Position numbers and translations under genes: made by a program. Of a stretch of 64,000 nucleotides of DNA, positions 23,901 through 34,668 are shown in pieces. Every line of letters begins with the position of its first letter. Within the stretch, counting starts at the first letter, position 1. The DNA comes from Rapana venosa (lineage: Eukaryota; Mollusca; Gastropoda; Neogastropoda; Muricidae), in the NCBI GenBank assembly GCA_028751875.1, contig CM054159.1, forward strand, positions 2,780,194 to 2,844,193, read 5' to 3'. The notes beneath the pieces were generated by a model that made no database searches, had not been told where the DNA came from, and saw only the letters and a program-made list of their open reading frames with translations.

Positions 23901-24241
23901 TTTAAATCAGTTGTAGGAGTTGGTCCTGGGTTAATTTCTACATCTCCACACAAGAACAAAAGTAAGTGCAACCACTGAACTGAGACTGAACCTCTATATC
24001 CCCTGTGATTATGAATGAACCAATCTGTGTGGTCAGTAGGAATAGAGCTGTTTATTGAATTACTTTTGTTATCACCAACGAAAGCAAGAAAGTGAGCAAA
24101 CACCGACAATGTTGTGCTATAGGGATGGTGAAGGCATGACAATATCAGAAATTGAACGATCAGAGATCGATCAAGAAAAGCTAGTTTTCTTGTTTTGGCC
24201 AAGGCTTTAGAATAATGCATGCCAATCCTTGCACGATACAT
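20931..24241 (-). pseudogene. LINE copy 2 polyprotein (leader-2A-endonuclease-RT)
   Basis: One reading frame of about 1,100 codons interrupted by small indels. A 176-codon stretch at 23711-24241 is open across leader, 2A motif and the start of the endonuclease (T-D-L-K-I-V-H-I-N-A-R-S). Endonuclease continues to about 23332. RT follows with F-D-I-S-K-A-F-D-R-V-W (22009-22350). The C terminus at 20931 has a Cys/His knuckle (C-A-C-G, A-E-H-Y-L-L-F-C-P). The F-A-D-D region at about 21930 is present but frame-shifted. Frame breaks near 23730, 23340, 22840, 22510, 22025, 21860 and 21480 are all one or two bases, as expected from either decay or sequencing error. Confidence 0.85.
23921..23947 (-). 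other. 2A-like motif in LINE copy 2
   Basis: Encodes G-D-V-E-I-N-P-G-P, in frame with both the upstream leader and the downstream endonuclease. In 2A peptides the ribosome skips the final G-P bond, which would separate the 105-residue leader from the enzyme. Confidence 0.85.
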
Positions 24242-24720
24242 ACATACGATACATACCTACATCTACTGCTATTCAAGTCACAGCACTAAGCAGCAACACA
24301 AAAAACAGGAATGTGTCAAGGACCAGCATTAACAAATGGTATGAAATTGCTCTCTGTCTGGCTAAATAAAATAATAGGTAAACAACTAAACCATTTAACA
24401 TGTTCAGTGTTAATTCAAATTATTCACATTTTTATGGCATGAAATAGCACGTTATTGTTCCTGAGCAATGCTATATAATGCCCAAGGAGAGAGGCAAAGA
24501 GAGAGAGAGAGTAAGAGAGAGATAAAAACAAGAGCAATAGAGACAGAAAGAGACAAGAGAGAACTGAGGAGAAAAAAGATAGGAGGCAGAGAGAATGACA
24601 AACACACAGGGTGAAACAAAGACTTACATTGTGCTTATGGTCTAACAACTAGCCTAACAATCCACCCCTGAATCCCCCATGTTACAAAGTATTCATTTTG
24701 AAGTGAAAAAATTCTTCAAA

Positions 24721-25220
24721 NNNNNNNNNNNNNNNNNNNNNNNNNNNNNNNNNNNNNNNNNNNNNNNNNNNNNNNNNNNNNNNNNNNNNNNNNNNNNNNN
24801 NNNNNNNNNNNNNNNNNNNNNNNNNNNNNNNNNNNNNNNNNNNNNNNNNNNNNNNNNNNNNNNNNNNNNNNNNNNNNNNNNNNNNNNNNNNNNNNNNNNN
24901 NNNNNNNNNNNNNNNNNNNNNNNNNNNNNNNNNNNNNNNNNNNNNNNNNNNNNNNNNNNNNNNNNNNNNNNNNNNNNNNNNNNNNNNNNNNNNNNNNNNN
25001 NNNNNNNNNNNNNNNNNNNNNNNNNNNNNNNNNNNNNNNNNNNNNNNNNNNNNNNNNNNNNNNNNNNNNNNNNNNNNNNNNNNNNNNNNNNNNNNNNNNN
25101 NNNNNNNNNNNNNNNNNNNNNNNNNNNNNNNNNNNNNNNNNNNNNNNNNNNNNNNNNNNNNNNNNNNNNNNNNNNNNNNNNNNNNNNNNNNNNNNNNNNN
25201 NNNNNNNNNNNNNNNNNNNN
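24721..25220. other. Assembly gap (500 N)
   Basis: Exactly 500 N, so probably a scaffold gap of unknown size. The sequence on each side is array unit, so copies are likely missing or collapsed here. Confidence 0.98.
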
Positions 25221-25441
25221 GGGGAAAAAAGAAAGGGGGGGAGAAAGAAAAACACACATGAAAAAAAAGATTTATATTGTGCTTATGGTCCTATCCACTA
25301 AACCTACAACCCCCCACCCCTCCCTTTCTCAATCCCTCCACGTTACAAAGTATGATCAGTGAGACTGTGCAAATTCTTTAGAACTCCCAGAATGTTAAGC
25401 TGAGAAATACCCAACAACAACAACAGACATACACCTCTTAC

Positions 25442-25526
25442 CTTTCTGTGTGCTTCCACTTGCTCGTGCCGCATCCTCAGGCATTGAAGTACCTAGGACG
25501 GGAACAGCCTCCATGATAGCTTGATT
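25442..25526 (-). CDS. Exon B copy 6, fused to exon A without an intron
   Basis: The B sequence is consensus, but the bases before it on the minus strand are minisatellite rather than intron. An open frame runs through from exon A (N-F-T-T-F-F-V-Q-N-Q), so A and B here form one potential exon of about 650 bp (25442-26094). The AG acceptor is still present within it. Confidence 0.45.
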
Positions 25527-25537
25527 CTGCACAAAAA

Positions 25538-26094
25538 ATGTGGTGAAGTTTTCCATGGTAAAGTTTCTGTGAAGAAGTTTTCTGTTGTGAAGATTACCAT
25601 GAAGTTTTCTGTGGTAAAGTTTATGTGAAGAAGTTTTCTGTGGTGAAGATTTCCTTGAAGTTCTCTTTGGTGACGTTTTCTGTGGTGATTTTTTCCATGG
25701 TGAAGTTTTCTGTGAAAAAGTGTTTTGTAGTGAAATTTTCTGTGGTGATTTTTTTCCATGGTGAAGTTTTCTGTGGAGAAGTTTTCTGTTATAAAGTTTC
25801 CGGGAAGAAGTTTTCTGTGGTGAAGATTTTCGTAGTGTCATTTTCCATGGTGTTTTCTGTGGTGTAGTTTTCCGTAGGTTTCCCTGATGCTGTCTTCCGT
25901 GGTGTTGATTTTTAATCATGTCGTTTTCTGCAGTGTTTTCTGTGAAGTTATCTTCCATGGTGTAGAATTCTGCAACGTAGTATGCAGTGTAGTAGCCTGT
26001 GGTGTAGTTTTGCTGTGATGACGTTTTCTGTGGTTTAGCCTTTCATACCATCACTGAAGCAACTGGTGTAGTCTTCCATGCCATAAGTGGAGCC
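25538..26094 (-). CDS. Exon A-like module 6, fused to exon B
   Basis: The minisatellite runs directly into the B acceptor, and the V-E-D-N-S-S-Q 3' part, its donor and the SINE-bearing intron are absent. A 187-codon frame (25395-25958) covers M-E-D-N-F-T-E-N, an S-P-Q-K-T-S stretch, H-R-K-L, N-F-T-M-E-N and all of exon B. Confidence 0.45.
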
Positions 26095-26511
26095 TGGAAT
26101 AGAAAAAAAAGCAGTGCTTAATTAACTAACATGTTCAGTGTTAATTCAAATAAATCAGATTTTTATGGCATGAAATAGCATGGTATTGTGCCTGCGCCAT
26201 GCTATATACTGCCTAAGGAGAGAGGCAAAGAGAGACTAAGAGAGAGACAAAGACAAGAGCAAAAGAGACAGAAAGAGACAAAGAGAGAAACTGAGGGGAA
26301 AGAACGGAGGGAGGGAAAGTGATTGACAAACAGAAAGGGAGAGACAAAGACTTACATTGTGCTTATGGTCTAACCACTAGACCTACAACCCACCCTTCTC
26401 AATTCCATCATGTTACAAAGTATGATCAGTGAGACAATGCAAATTCTTTAGAACTCCCAGAATGTTAAGCTGAGGAACACCCAACAACAACAACAGACAT
26501 AAACCTCTTCC

Positions 26512-26596
26512 CTTTCTGTGTGCTTCCACTTGCTTGCACCGCATCCTCAAGCATTGAAGTACCTAGGACGGGAACAGCCTCCATGATAGCTTGATT
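26512..26596 (-). pseudogene. Exon B copy 7, donor lost
   Basis: Full 85 bp, but the donor GTAAG reads GGAAG on the minus strand, so normal splicing of this copy is not expected. The acceptor is GTACAG. Two coding changes give L-E-D-A-V-Q. Confidence 0.45.
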
Positions 26597-27361
26597 CTGT
26601 ACAAAAAAGTGAAATTTTAAATTACCTATGTGCATGCATACACGCACACACACACGCACGCTCACTCACAGACACAAGCACAGACAGGGGAACAAAATAG
26701 CCTGGTTGTTAGAGCATTGTGCAATGCCCTATTGATCTGGTGACAGGGGTTCGAATCCCAGCCAAGGGGATTTTTCCTAGTTCTTGTGGCAACTTGCTCT
26801 CCTCAAAGTGAGCAGTTCAAATATCCAGCAAAAAAATCTGCAGTCACTGAACATAGCATATGAGACAAAACCAAACCAGACCAGACCAGACCAAATGAGA
26901 TGAGAAAGTAAAATGAACGAGGCAAGACATGACAATTTAAAGGAAAGACAGAAAAAAAAGATATTTAATTGAGTCCTGTAGTTCCTTTCTTTACTTGAAA
27001 AAATGTAGTAGAAATGTGACTGTGGCTTGCGCCATGCTATATACTGCTTAAGGAGAGAGGCAAAGAGAGAGAGAGAGAGAGTAAGAAAGAGACCGGACAA
27101 GAGCAAGATAGACAGAAAGAGACAAGAGAAAAACGAGGGAAAAAGATAAGGGGAGAGAAAGAATGACAAACAACCAGGAAAACAAAGACTTATATTTTGT
27201 TTTTTGGTCTAGCCACTAAAACCTACAACCCCCCCCCCCCCCACCTTATCAATCCCCCCACGTTACAAAGTATGATCAGTGTGACTGTGCAAATTCTTTA
27301 GATCTCCCAGAATATTAAGCTGAGGGAAAACCCAACAAAAACAACAACATACACCTCTTAC

Positions 27362-27445
27362 CTTTCTGTGTGCTTCCACTTGCTTTGCCGCATCCTCAGG
27401 CATTGAAGTACCCAGGACGGGAACAGCCTCCATGATAGCTTGATT
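27362..27445 (-). pseudogene. Exon B copy 8, 1-bp deletion
   Basis: 84 bp. A single base is missing in the codons for A-R-A, shifting the downstream frame. Splice sites are intact. Confidence 0.45.
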
Positions 27446-28032
27446 CTGCACAAAAAAGTGAAATTTTAAATTAGGTGTGTGCACGCACGCACACACACAC
27501 ACAGCTCACTAACACAGACAAGCACAGACAGGGGGAACAGAATAGCCTGGTGGTAAGAGCATTGTGCATTGCCATCATGATCTGGTGACAGGAGTTCGAA
27601 TCCGAGCCAAGGGGATTTTTCCTTCTTCTTGTGGCAACATGTTCAGTGTTAATTCAAATTCATCGGAATTTTATGGCATGAAATAGCACGGTATTGTGCC
27701 TGAGCACTGCTATGTATTTGCCAAGGACAGAGGCAGCGAGAGAGAGAGAGAGTAAGAGAGAGACAAAAACAAGAGAAAGAGAGACTGAAAGAGACAAAGA
27801 GAGAAAATGAGGAGAAAAAATATAGGGAAGGAGAGAGAATGACAAACACACAGGTTGAAACAAAGACTTACATTGTGATTATGGTCTAACAACTAGCCTA
27901 ACAACCCACCCCTCTCAATCCCCCCACGTTACAAAGTATGATCAGTGAGACAGTGCAAAAAATCTTTAGAACTGCCAGAATGTTAACCTGAGGAACACCC
28001 AACAGCAGCAACAACAGACACACTCCTCTTAC

Positions 28033-28117
28033 CTTTCTTTGTGCTTCCACTTGCTTGTGCCGCATCCTCAGATATTGAAGTACCTAGGAAGGGAACAGCC
28101 TCCATGATAACTGTATT
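28033..28117 (-). CDS. Exon B copy 9, next to fused exon A
   Basis: 85 bp with several substitutions (start N-T-V-I-M, later S-E-D). The donor GTAAGAGG is kept. Upstream on the minus strand the sequence passes directly into the minisatellite of 28131-28745. Confidence 0.4.
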
Positions 28118-28130
28118 CTGCACAAAAAAG

Positions 28131-28745
28131 TAGTGAAATTTTCCATGGTGAAGTTTCCTGCGGAGAAGTTTTCTGTGGTGAAGTTTCCGTGAAGAAGTTT
28201 TATGTTGTGAAGATTGCCATGAAGTTTTCTGTGCTAAAGTTTATGTGAAGAATTTTTGTGTGGTGAAGGTTTTCCTTGAAGTTTTCTATGGTGAAGTTTT
28301 CCATGGTGAAGTTTTCTGAGGAGAAGTGTTTTGTGGTGAAATTTTGTGGGGTGAATTTTTCCATGGTGAAGTTTTCCGTGGTGAAGTTTTCTGTGGAGAT
28401 GTTTTCTGTGATGAAGTTTCCGTAAAGAAGTTTTCTGTATGGAAGATTTCCGTGAAATTTTCTGTGGTGAAGTTTTCTGTGGTGAAGTTTTCCGTAGTGT
28501 CTTTTTCCATGGTGCTTTTCTGGTGTACTTTTCCGTAGGTTTTCCTGGTGCTGTCTTCGGTGGTGTTGATTTTCCATCATGTAGTTTTCTGCAGTGTTTT
28601 CTGTGAAGTCATTTTCCATGGTGTAGTATTCTGCAACATAGTATTCAGCGTAGTATTCTGTGGTGTAATTTTCTGTGATGATGTTTTCTGTGGTGTAGCC
28701 TTTCATACCATCAGTGAACGTAGTCTTCCATGCCATAAATGGAAC
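28131..28745 (-). CDS. Exon A-like module 7
   Basis: Open for 178 codons (28200-28736) from the exon head (D-G-M-K-G-Y-T-T-E-N) through a H-H-R-K phase to N-F-S-T-E-N near the fusion with B. This is one of the longest uninterrupted frames that starts in the acceptor's phase. The acceptor has GGAACC in place of GGAGCC. Confidence 0.45.
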
Positions 28746-28892
28746 CTGGAATAAACAAAAAACAGCAGCGCTTAATTAATTAACATGTTCAGTGTTAATT
28801 CAAATTAATCAGATTTTTATGGCATGAAATAGCATGATATTGTGCCTACGCCATGCTATACACTGCCTAAGGAGAGAGGCAAAAAGAGAGTA

Positions 28893-29627
28893 AGAACACT
28901 GAAATGATTTAATGTACATTGGCCTTGGACCACAATACATTTGTTGGGCTTGGGATAGAACAATGGGTTCATTCATATCATTGGCAAAGCAAATGCACAA
29001 ACAAATAATGATTTATGACTGATTAGAGAAGAAAAACACTAACATATACATAGCCAAATAATGCAAAAAGATTATGTCAGTAACAGGTCATGACTAAATA
29101 CAAAAGAAAAACACCATTTATTCTATTTCTTGATTATAAACCTTAAATCAATCATAACCCAATCATAGAAAGAAGATGCTGTCTAAGAAAAATCATCCAT
29201 ATTGAGTATATCAAATCGTAGCAGTTTTCCAATAAAGTATTTGCGCCAACATTAATTTTCCTTTTGTTAATAGAATGAAAAATGTAGTTAGACAAACTAT
29301 GTTTGTACTCATCATTTCTTACTTTGAACATATCTGTCAATGGTACATTGATACATTTGCTTAAAACTTTTCTCTTAAGTTTGAGTACATGTAACATTCC
29401 AATAGAAAGTGGGCTTCATTTTCAAAGTTCGTTTTACAAAATGGACACAATTTATCTCGGATATTATCACTATATCTATACACATTATTGTTAAGAGGTA
29501 AAACATTAACTCTTGCTTGTGTAATTGCTACACGAAAGCAGTAGACATCTATAAAGTTTAAATACTACTCTTTTACAAAAATACTTTTAAACAATCTATA
29601 CACATCATACCTCTCTTTATGAGAGAG
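28893..29627 (-). mobile_element. Truncated copy of the second LINE family
   Basis: 3' part only. It has the C-terminal segment (S-K-C-I-N-V-P-L-T-D-M-F, Y-I-F-H-S-I-N-K-R-K) parallel to the end of the longer copy next door, and a 3' edge with the same GAAATGATTTAATG and CCACAATACA words. Placed directly at the tail of that copy in the same orientation. Confidence 0.75.
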
Positions 29628-29997
29628 AGAACTCTGAACTCTGAAATGATTTAATTGCACATTGGCCTTAGGCCACAATACAATATAGAAAAGAAAATAA
29701 GAAAATATCTTATATAACAGCACCTATCTATATTTTACAATCATTGGTTAATTGAGAATCATAATGGTACATCTCATACCTACTACAGTTCATATTTTAA
29801 GGACAGTTGTCAACTCACAGTTTACATTTCACATTTACTGAAATCATCAGAGTCAGAGACATTAGTATAAAAAGGGGAGATGCAGAAAAACATAATCATG
29901 TTATGCCACAAATTCTTGATAATAGTGATATAAACAAGGGTGAACATGTTTAAATGGTTTACCAGACGTACATCATAGGATTGGTTACCTTGTAGAC

Positions 29998-31695
29998 TTA
30001 AAGTATTTTCTTCCGCCTATTGCTTGCATGAAACACATATTTAGATAAATTGTATCTGTGGATAGGATCAGTGGCTCTAAGCAACATGTTCAGAGGAAGT
30101 TCTTTTGACTCTTTTAGAAATTTGACCCTTAAATCTTCATATGTAGCACAAAATAACACAAAATTTTTTTCATTTTCGATCTGATTTTTGCAAAATGGAC
30201 AGAATTTATCATGAACAGATTCACTATATCGATGTACATTGTTATTCAGTGGGAGTACATTAAACCTTAACTGCGTAATGGCAACACGAAAACAATAATT
30301 TTCCATATCTAGAATATAACTTTCTTTTTCGAATATAGTCTTAAATGATCTATAAGGTTGATATCTATCACGATCTCTTATAGTTCCTGACCACTCTTGA
30401 ATAAACATATCGGTGAGCCTCTGTTTAAATATGCTTAGAAACTTTTTCACATCCCCAACACCCTGCTGCAACCAAACGATATTAAATCCAGTTAAGCATA
30501 AGATTTCTCTTATTTTCGAAACCCAGCACTGTTTTCCAGAATTGTCTAGCTGCAACAGCATTTGATACGCCTTATATGGTAACCGTTCATTATTCATTTG
30601 TAATAATTTAAACCAATATCTTATGCAGGCAGTGTATGAATTTACATAGAGAGGATATCTACACAAATCTCCATATATCATTTTGTTTGGTGTTTTGGTT
30701 GGTACACCTAAAAACCTTTTGCATGCCATCATGTGGACTTTTTCTATATGTTCTAACTGGTTTATTCCCCATACTTCAGCAGCATATAGCAATATTGGCT
30801 GTATTTTTGTATCAAAAATGTTGAAAAAAGTATTTACTGTCATCCCTTTATATTTCTGAAAAACTCTATTGAGCTGAACTACTGCCTTTTTCCCTTTTGT
30901 TACTAGATGCTGTGTACCGTTTTTCGCATTGATCATAGTTGTGAACCTAAACCCTAAATAGCAATAATTGTTTACTACTTCTAAGCTCTTACCATCATAG
31001 AACCATTTCTCATGTTTACCCAAAAAGCCCCCTTTTCGAAATACCATAACTTTTGTTTTATCTATGTTTACATCTAACTTAATCTTATTACAGCAAATTT
31101 TTACAACATTTAACTGGTTCTGAAGACCACTTGGTGTTGTTGATATCAGTGCCACATCATCTGCAAATAACAAGATGAATAATTCCATAATATCTGGAAA
31201 TAGCTGTACCCCATGTTTACCCCTTTCGTTAATTTGATCTGCTAACTGGTTTACAAATAGTGAAAACAGAGTCGGGCTAAGAACACAGCCTTGCCTTACC
31301 CCAATGGGACAATCAAACATTTCGGTTAATTCAAAATTTGCTCGAACGCATGATTTTAATGACCTGTACATAGCTTGTAGTGCAGCAAAGAATTTACCAT
31401 GTACACCTTGATCTTGAATGCACTGCATGAGTTTGTTATGCTGAACAGAATCAAAAGCTTTTCTGAAATCTACAAAAGCAACATAGAGTTTTCTTCCTTT
31501 TTTGTTTATTTGGCTCTGAATAACTGTTGAATATTTTCTTCGAAATCCTGCTTGACATTCTGAAATTAAGTTGTTGCTCTCTAACCAAGTGTATAGTCGC
31601 GTATTTAGTATTGAAGTATAGCATTTGGATATAACACTTAAGAGAGATATTCCCCTGTAGTTATCTACATCATTTAGGTTTCCTTTTTTATGCAA
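29998..31695 (-). CDS. LINE reverse transcriptase
   Basis: 565 codons, fully open. RT motifs: N-Y-R-G-I-S-L-L-S, V-D-F-R-K-A-F-D-S-V, G-V-R-Q-G-C-V-L-S-P and the catalytic F-A-D-D-V-A-L-I. C-terminal knuckle C-P-F-C-K-N-Q followed by F-C. Continues the frame of the upstream endonuclease after one indel. Clade not assigned. Distinct in sequence from the 2A-bearing LINE. Confidence 0.88.
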   Translation of the reverse strand: MHKKGNLNDVDNYRGISLLSVISKCYTSILNTRLYTWLESNNLISECQAGFRRKYSTVIQSQINKKGRKLYVAFVDFRKAFDSVQHNKLMQCIQDQGVHGKFFAALQAMYRSLKSCVRANFELTEMFDCPIGVRQGCVLSPTLFSLFVNQLADQINERGKHGVQLFPDIMELFILLFADDVALISTTPSGLQNQLNVVKICCNKIKLDVNIDKTKVMVFRKGGFLGKHEKWFYDGKSLEVVNNYCYLGFRFTTMINAKNGTQHLVTKGKKAVVQLNRVFQKYKGMTVNTFFNIFDTKIQPILLYAAEVWGINQLEHIEKVHMMACKRFLGVPTKTPNKMIYGDLCRYPLYVNSYTACIRYWFKLLQMNNERLPYKAYQMLLQLDNSGKQCWVSKIREILCLTGFNIVWLQQGVGDVKKFLSIFKQRLTDMFIQEWSGTIRDRDRYQPYRSFKTIFEKESYILDMENYCFRVAITQLRFNVLPLNNNVHRYSESVHDKFCPFCKNQIENEKNFVLFCATYEDLRVKFLKESKELPLNMLLRATDPIHRYNLSKYVFHASNRRKKIL

Positions 31696-31703
31696 TGGTA
31701 TAA

Positions 31704-33218
31704 TTATGGCTTTTGACCATTCCCTGGGTAAATACCTTGTTCAAAAATAACATTAAATAATTTTGTTAGAAACATTACAATATTACTACCACCAGTCTGT
31801 AACATTTCAGCTAAAATGTCATCTATCCCACTAGCTTTATCCTTTTTAAGTTTACCTATTGCCTGAACAACTTCTACTTCTAATATTTTTGTATTCAATG
31901 CATTATCTATTTCCTCTGAAGGTTCCAGTTCAATACCGTCATCCCTTTCAAGTTCTTCATTATTACCTTGGAAAACAGTTTTGAAATGATTGAACCACTC
32001 ATCTGTAGTAATATTATTTACTACCTTTTTCTTGTTTGTACAACCCATTTTCCTTAGCTCATTCCAAAAGTGTGACCCATTGTTAATTTCTTTTGCTAAT
32101 GGTTCAGTTTTTTGCCTTCTAAAAGTTTGTCTTTTGGTTTTCAACAGATGTCTGTATTGTTTTCTTGCTGTAACATATATTTGCCTATCTACTTCTTTTC
32201 GACATGCTCTAAAACATTTTAATTTTTTTCTACATTCTTTTTTTGTTTTTTCACATTCACTGTCAAACCACTCTGATCTTTTAGTGCTAGGAATACGACA
32301 CCTTTTGAGCATACATTTGCTAGACTCTTTTATACATTTTACAAATATATCTAAAGCTTTATCTACGTCCTCATCTAAGATATTTATGGCCATTCGTAAT
32401 CTATTTTGAACATATGTGCTCTCCCACGATTTCTTGAATTCATTTTCTTGTACCTCATTCCAGATAAATTTCTCAAACACAGCATTTTCATTTACTTTTC
32501 TGTTATCAGGACAGTAATTTCCGTCTCCAGTTGTCTTTACCTTTAGGACAACAGGTAAATGATCAGACTCTATGAAGTTTTCAACAAATAAGGATAATAT
32601 TCGAATTGAAGAAAAAAGTTCAACAGATGAAACAAAATAATCCACAGTGCTTTCCCCTGTGTATCCAACATATGTACAACTTTCATCAAAATCTGTTTCA
32701 CTCAGCCCATTCAATATAAGACAATCATACATGTTACAAAATTCAATCAGTTGTGCACCAAAATTGTTAACAGAACTATCCTGTGATTTCCTTCGGAATT
32801 GGTCATTATTGGGACCAAACATTTCTTCATAATCAGTGCTATCCCCATTGAAAGAATAATTATCATGTGCTGTTCTGGCATTCAAATCTCCATTTAACAG
32901 AATACAAAAATCACTATGCAAATCATACAGATATGCTAAACATTGCTCTATTACTTCTAAGCCAAAATCATCACGTTGACCATTCCAGAATGGAGAATCA
33001 TACGGAGGAATATAACAGCACATAAACATAATATTTTTATCTGTTGCAAAAAGACATTTATCAATTTTTAACACAACAAAGTTTTCTTGTTCCACATGGA
33101 TACATTCTATAAACCTAGCAAATGTTTTTCTCACTAACACAATCACACCACCTGAGTATCTCCCTTGATGGGATAATTTCTTTGCCTTTGAGGTGAATGT
33201 TACATATTCATTAAACAA
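31704..33218 (-). pseudogene. LINE endonuclease and linker
   Basis: 504 codons, open without a Met upstream to about 33330 (C-L-T-E-T-F-V just before the listed Met). AP-endonuclease signatures: G-G-V-I-V-L-V-R, L-N-G-D-L-N-A-R, and E-S-D-H-L-P-V near the end of the domain (the S-D-H of the active site). The linker is Arg/Lys-rich, with I-G-K-L-K-K-D-K-A-S-G-I-D leading into RT. It ends in a single-base frameshift at about 31725 (missing base in P-R-E-W-S-K). Confidence 0.85.
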
Positions 33219-33350
33219 ATCTGATTCGAATTCAAAACCAACAAATGTTTCAGTTAAACAAATGAAATCATACGAAGTAAGAAAATTAATGAAATCAACA
33301 TTTTCTAATTTTGGAAGGAACCATTTACATTTTAATTAAGAAATTTAACT

Positions 33351-33849
33351 GAGCTATTATTTACATTTTTACACAGGTTGTTTCATTTGAACATGAACTG
33401 AAGGCCCTCATTTCCTGGAACATACTTTTGGAAAAGGGGCCCGGCAAATCCTATTTGCTGGTGCTTGAAAAGCATCTTTTTTTGTGTTGGGGTTTGCTTT
33501 GTCCCTGTCTGATCCAAACTCTGCTTTTAAAGGGACTCGACAATATGTTTGACTGCTGGATCGAACGGGCAGTTTGGCGTTTGTTTGGCAGTCGAGAGCT
33601 AGATGCAACCCTCTTTGGTTGCATGCGCAGTGCATGCAATTTGTAGGGGTCTGAACCCTTCTTGATCATGGTCAATCATGAGTTCACTGTGTTGTTTACA
33701 CTGTATGTTCATTGTATTGTCTATCACACGCATGCCTTTGTTTTGTGAATCATTTGCAAGTGCACTGTCTATTTTCACATGCATTTTTCACTGCTTGTCT
33801 ACAGCAAAGAATATCTTTTATCTTCATTGTTTTGTTCATTGAAGTTAAG
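33351..33849 (-). other. Unassigned sequence upstream of LINE
   Basis: Not unit sequence. Minus-strand frames of 60-75 codons (for example 33408-33635) overlap in pairs as if one frame had been shifted, so it could be a LINE 5' region or a decayed ORF1. No motif recognised. Confidence 0.4.
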
Positions 33850-34192
33850 AGAGAAAAGAACAAGAGCAAGATCGACAGATAGACACAAAAAGAGACATGA
33901 GGGGAAGAAGGAGGAGGGAGAGAATGACAAACAAAAAGGGGAAAGAGACAAAGACTTACATTGGCTTATGTCAAACCCACAAGCCCTAAATAGATAGGGA
34001 GGAAGGGAGAAAAAAACAAAAAGGATGACAAAGACTTAATTGGCTTTCTAAAAAATTTAGCCTAACAACCCACCCTCTCAATCCCCACCACGTTAAAAAG
34101 TATGATCAGTGTGACAGTGAAAATTTTTTTAGAACTTCCAGAATGATAAGCTGAGGAATAACCATCAGCATCAACAGACACATTCCTCTTAC

Positions 34193-34277
34193 TTTTCTGT
34201 GTGCTTCCACTTGCTCGTGCCGCATCCTCAGGCATTGAAGTACCTAGGACAGGAACAGCCTCCATCATAGCTTGATT
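34193..34277 (-). CDS. Exon B copy 10
   Basis: 85 bp. Donor AAAA/GTAAGAGG, acceptor intact. Start is N-Q-A-M-M. Confidence 0.45.
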
Positions 34278-34668
34278 CTGCACAAAAAAGCATAATTTTA
34301 AATTAAGTATGTGAAAGCACGCACACAGACACACGCACGCTCACTCACACACACACAAGCACAGACAGGGGGAACAGAATAGCCTGGTGGTTAGAGCATT
34401 GTGCATTGCCCTCATGATCTGGTGATAGGGGTTCGAATCCCAGTCAAGGAGAGTTCTCCTTCTTCTTGTGGCAACTTGCTTTCCTCAAAAAGTGCAGGTC
34501 AAATATTAGGTAGAAAATCTGTAGTCACTTAATGTAGCATATGAGACAAAAACCAAATCAGACCAGACCAGATGAGACCAGAAGGCAAAAGGAATGAGGC
34601 AAGACACAACAATTAAAAGAAAAGACAGAAAAAGATAAATATTTGAGTCCTGTAGTTCCCTTCTTTAC

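Larger units (their letters stand above)
20214..24394 (-). mobile_element. LINE copy 2 (2A-bearing non-LTR element), uninterrupted
   Basis: 4,181 bp with target duplication TTAACATGTT (20204-20213, 24395-24404). Nearly identical to copy 1. The 3' noncoding part is 20214-20930. The 5' noncoding part (24242-24394) has repeated CATACGATACATAC. Confidence 0.87.
24405..28892 (-). repeat. Tandem array segment 3, broken by the N gap
   Basis: Starts like segment 2 just after the second LINE copy and runs into the 500-N gap at 24721. It resumes at 25221 inside a C/T tract and carries B copies at 25442, 26512, 27362 and 28033. It ends where the second LINE family begins. The first bases after the gap have odd G and A runs, suggesting weak consensus at the gap edge. 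Confidence 0.85.
29628..33350 (-). mobile_element. Second LINE family, nearly full coding length
   Basis: Endonuclease and RT frames below plus a 3' noncoding region that ends with a double CTCTGAA-type tail (29628-29650). The 5' limit is uncertain. 33351-33850 may be its 5' region. Confidence 0.8.

Noticed and set aside
24679..25362. Open frames across the N gap
   Set aside because: They consist of undetermined bases and have no meaning.
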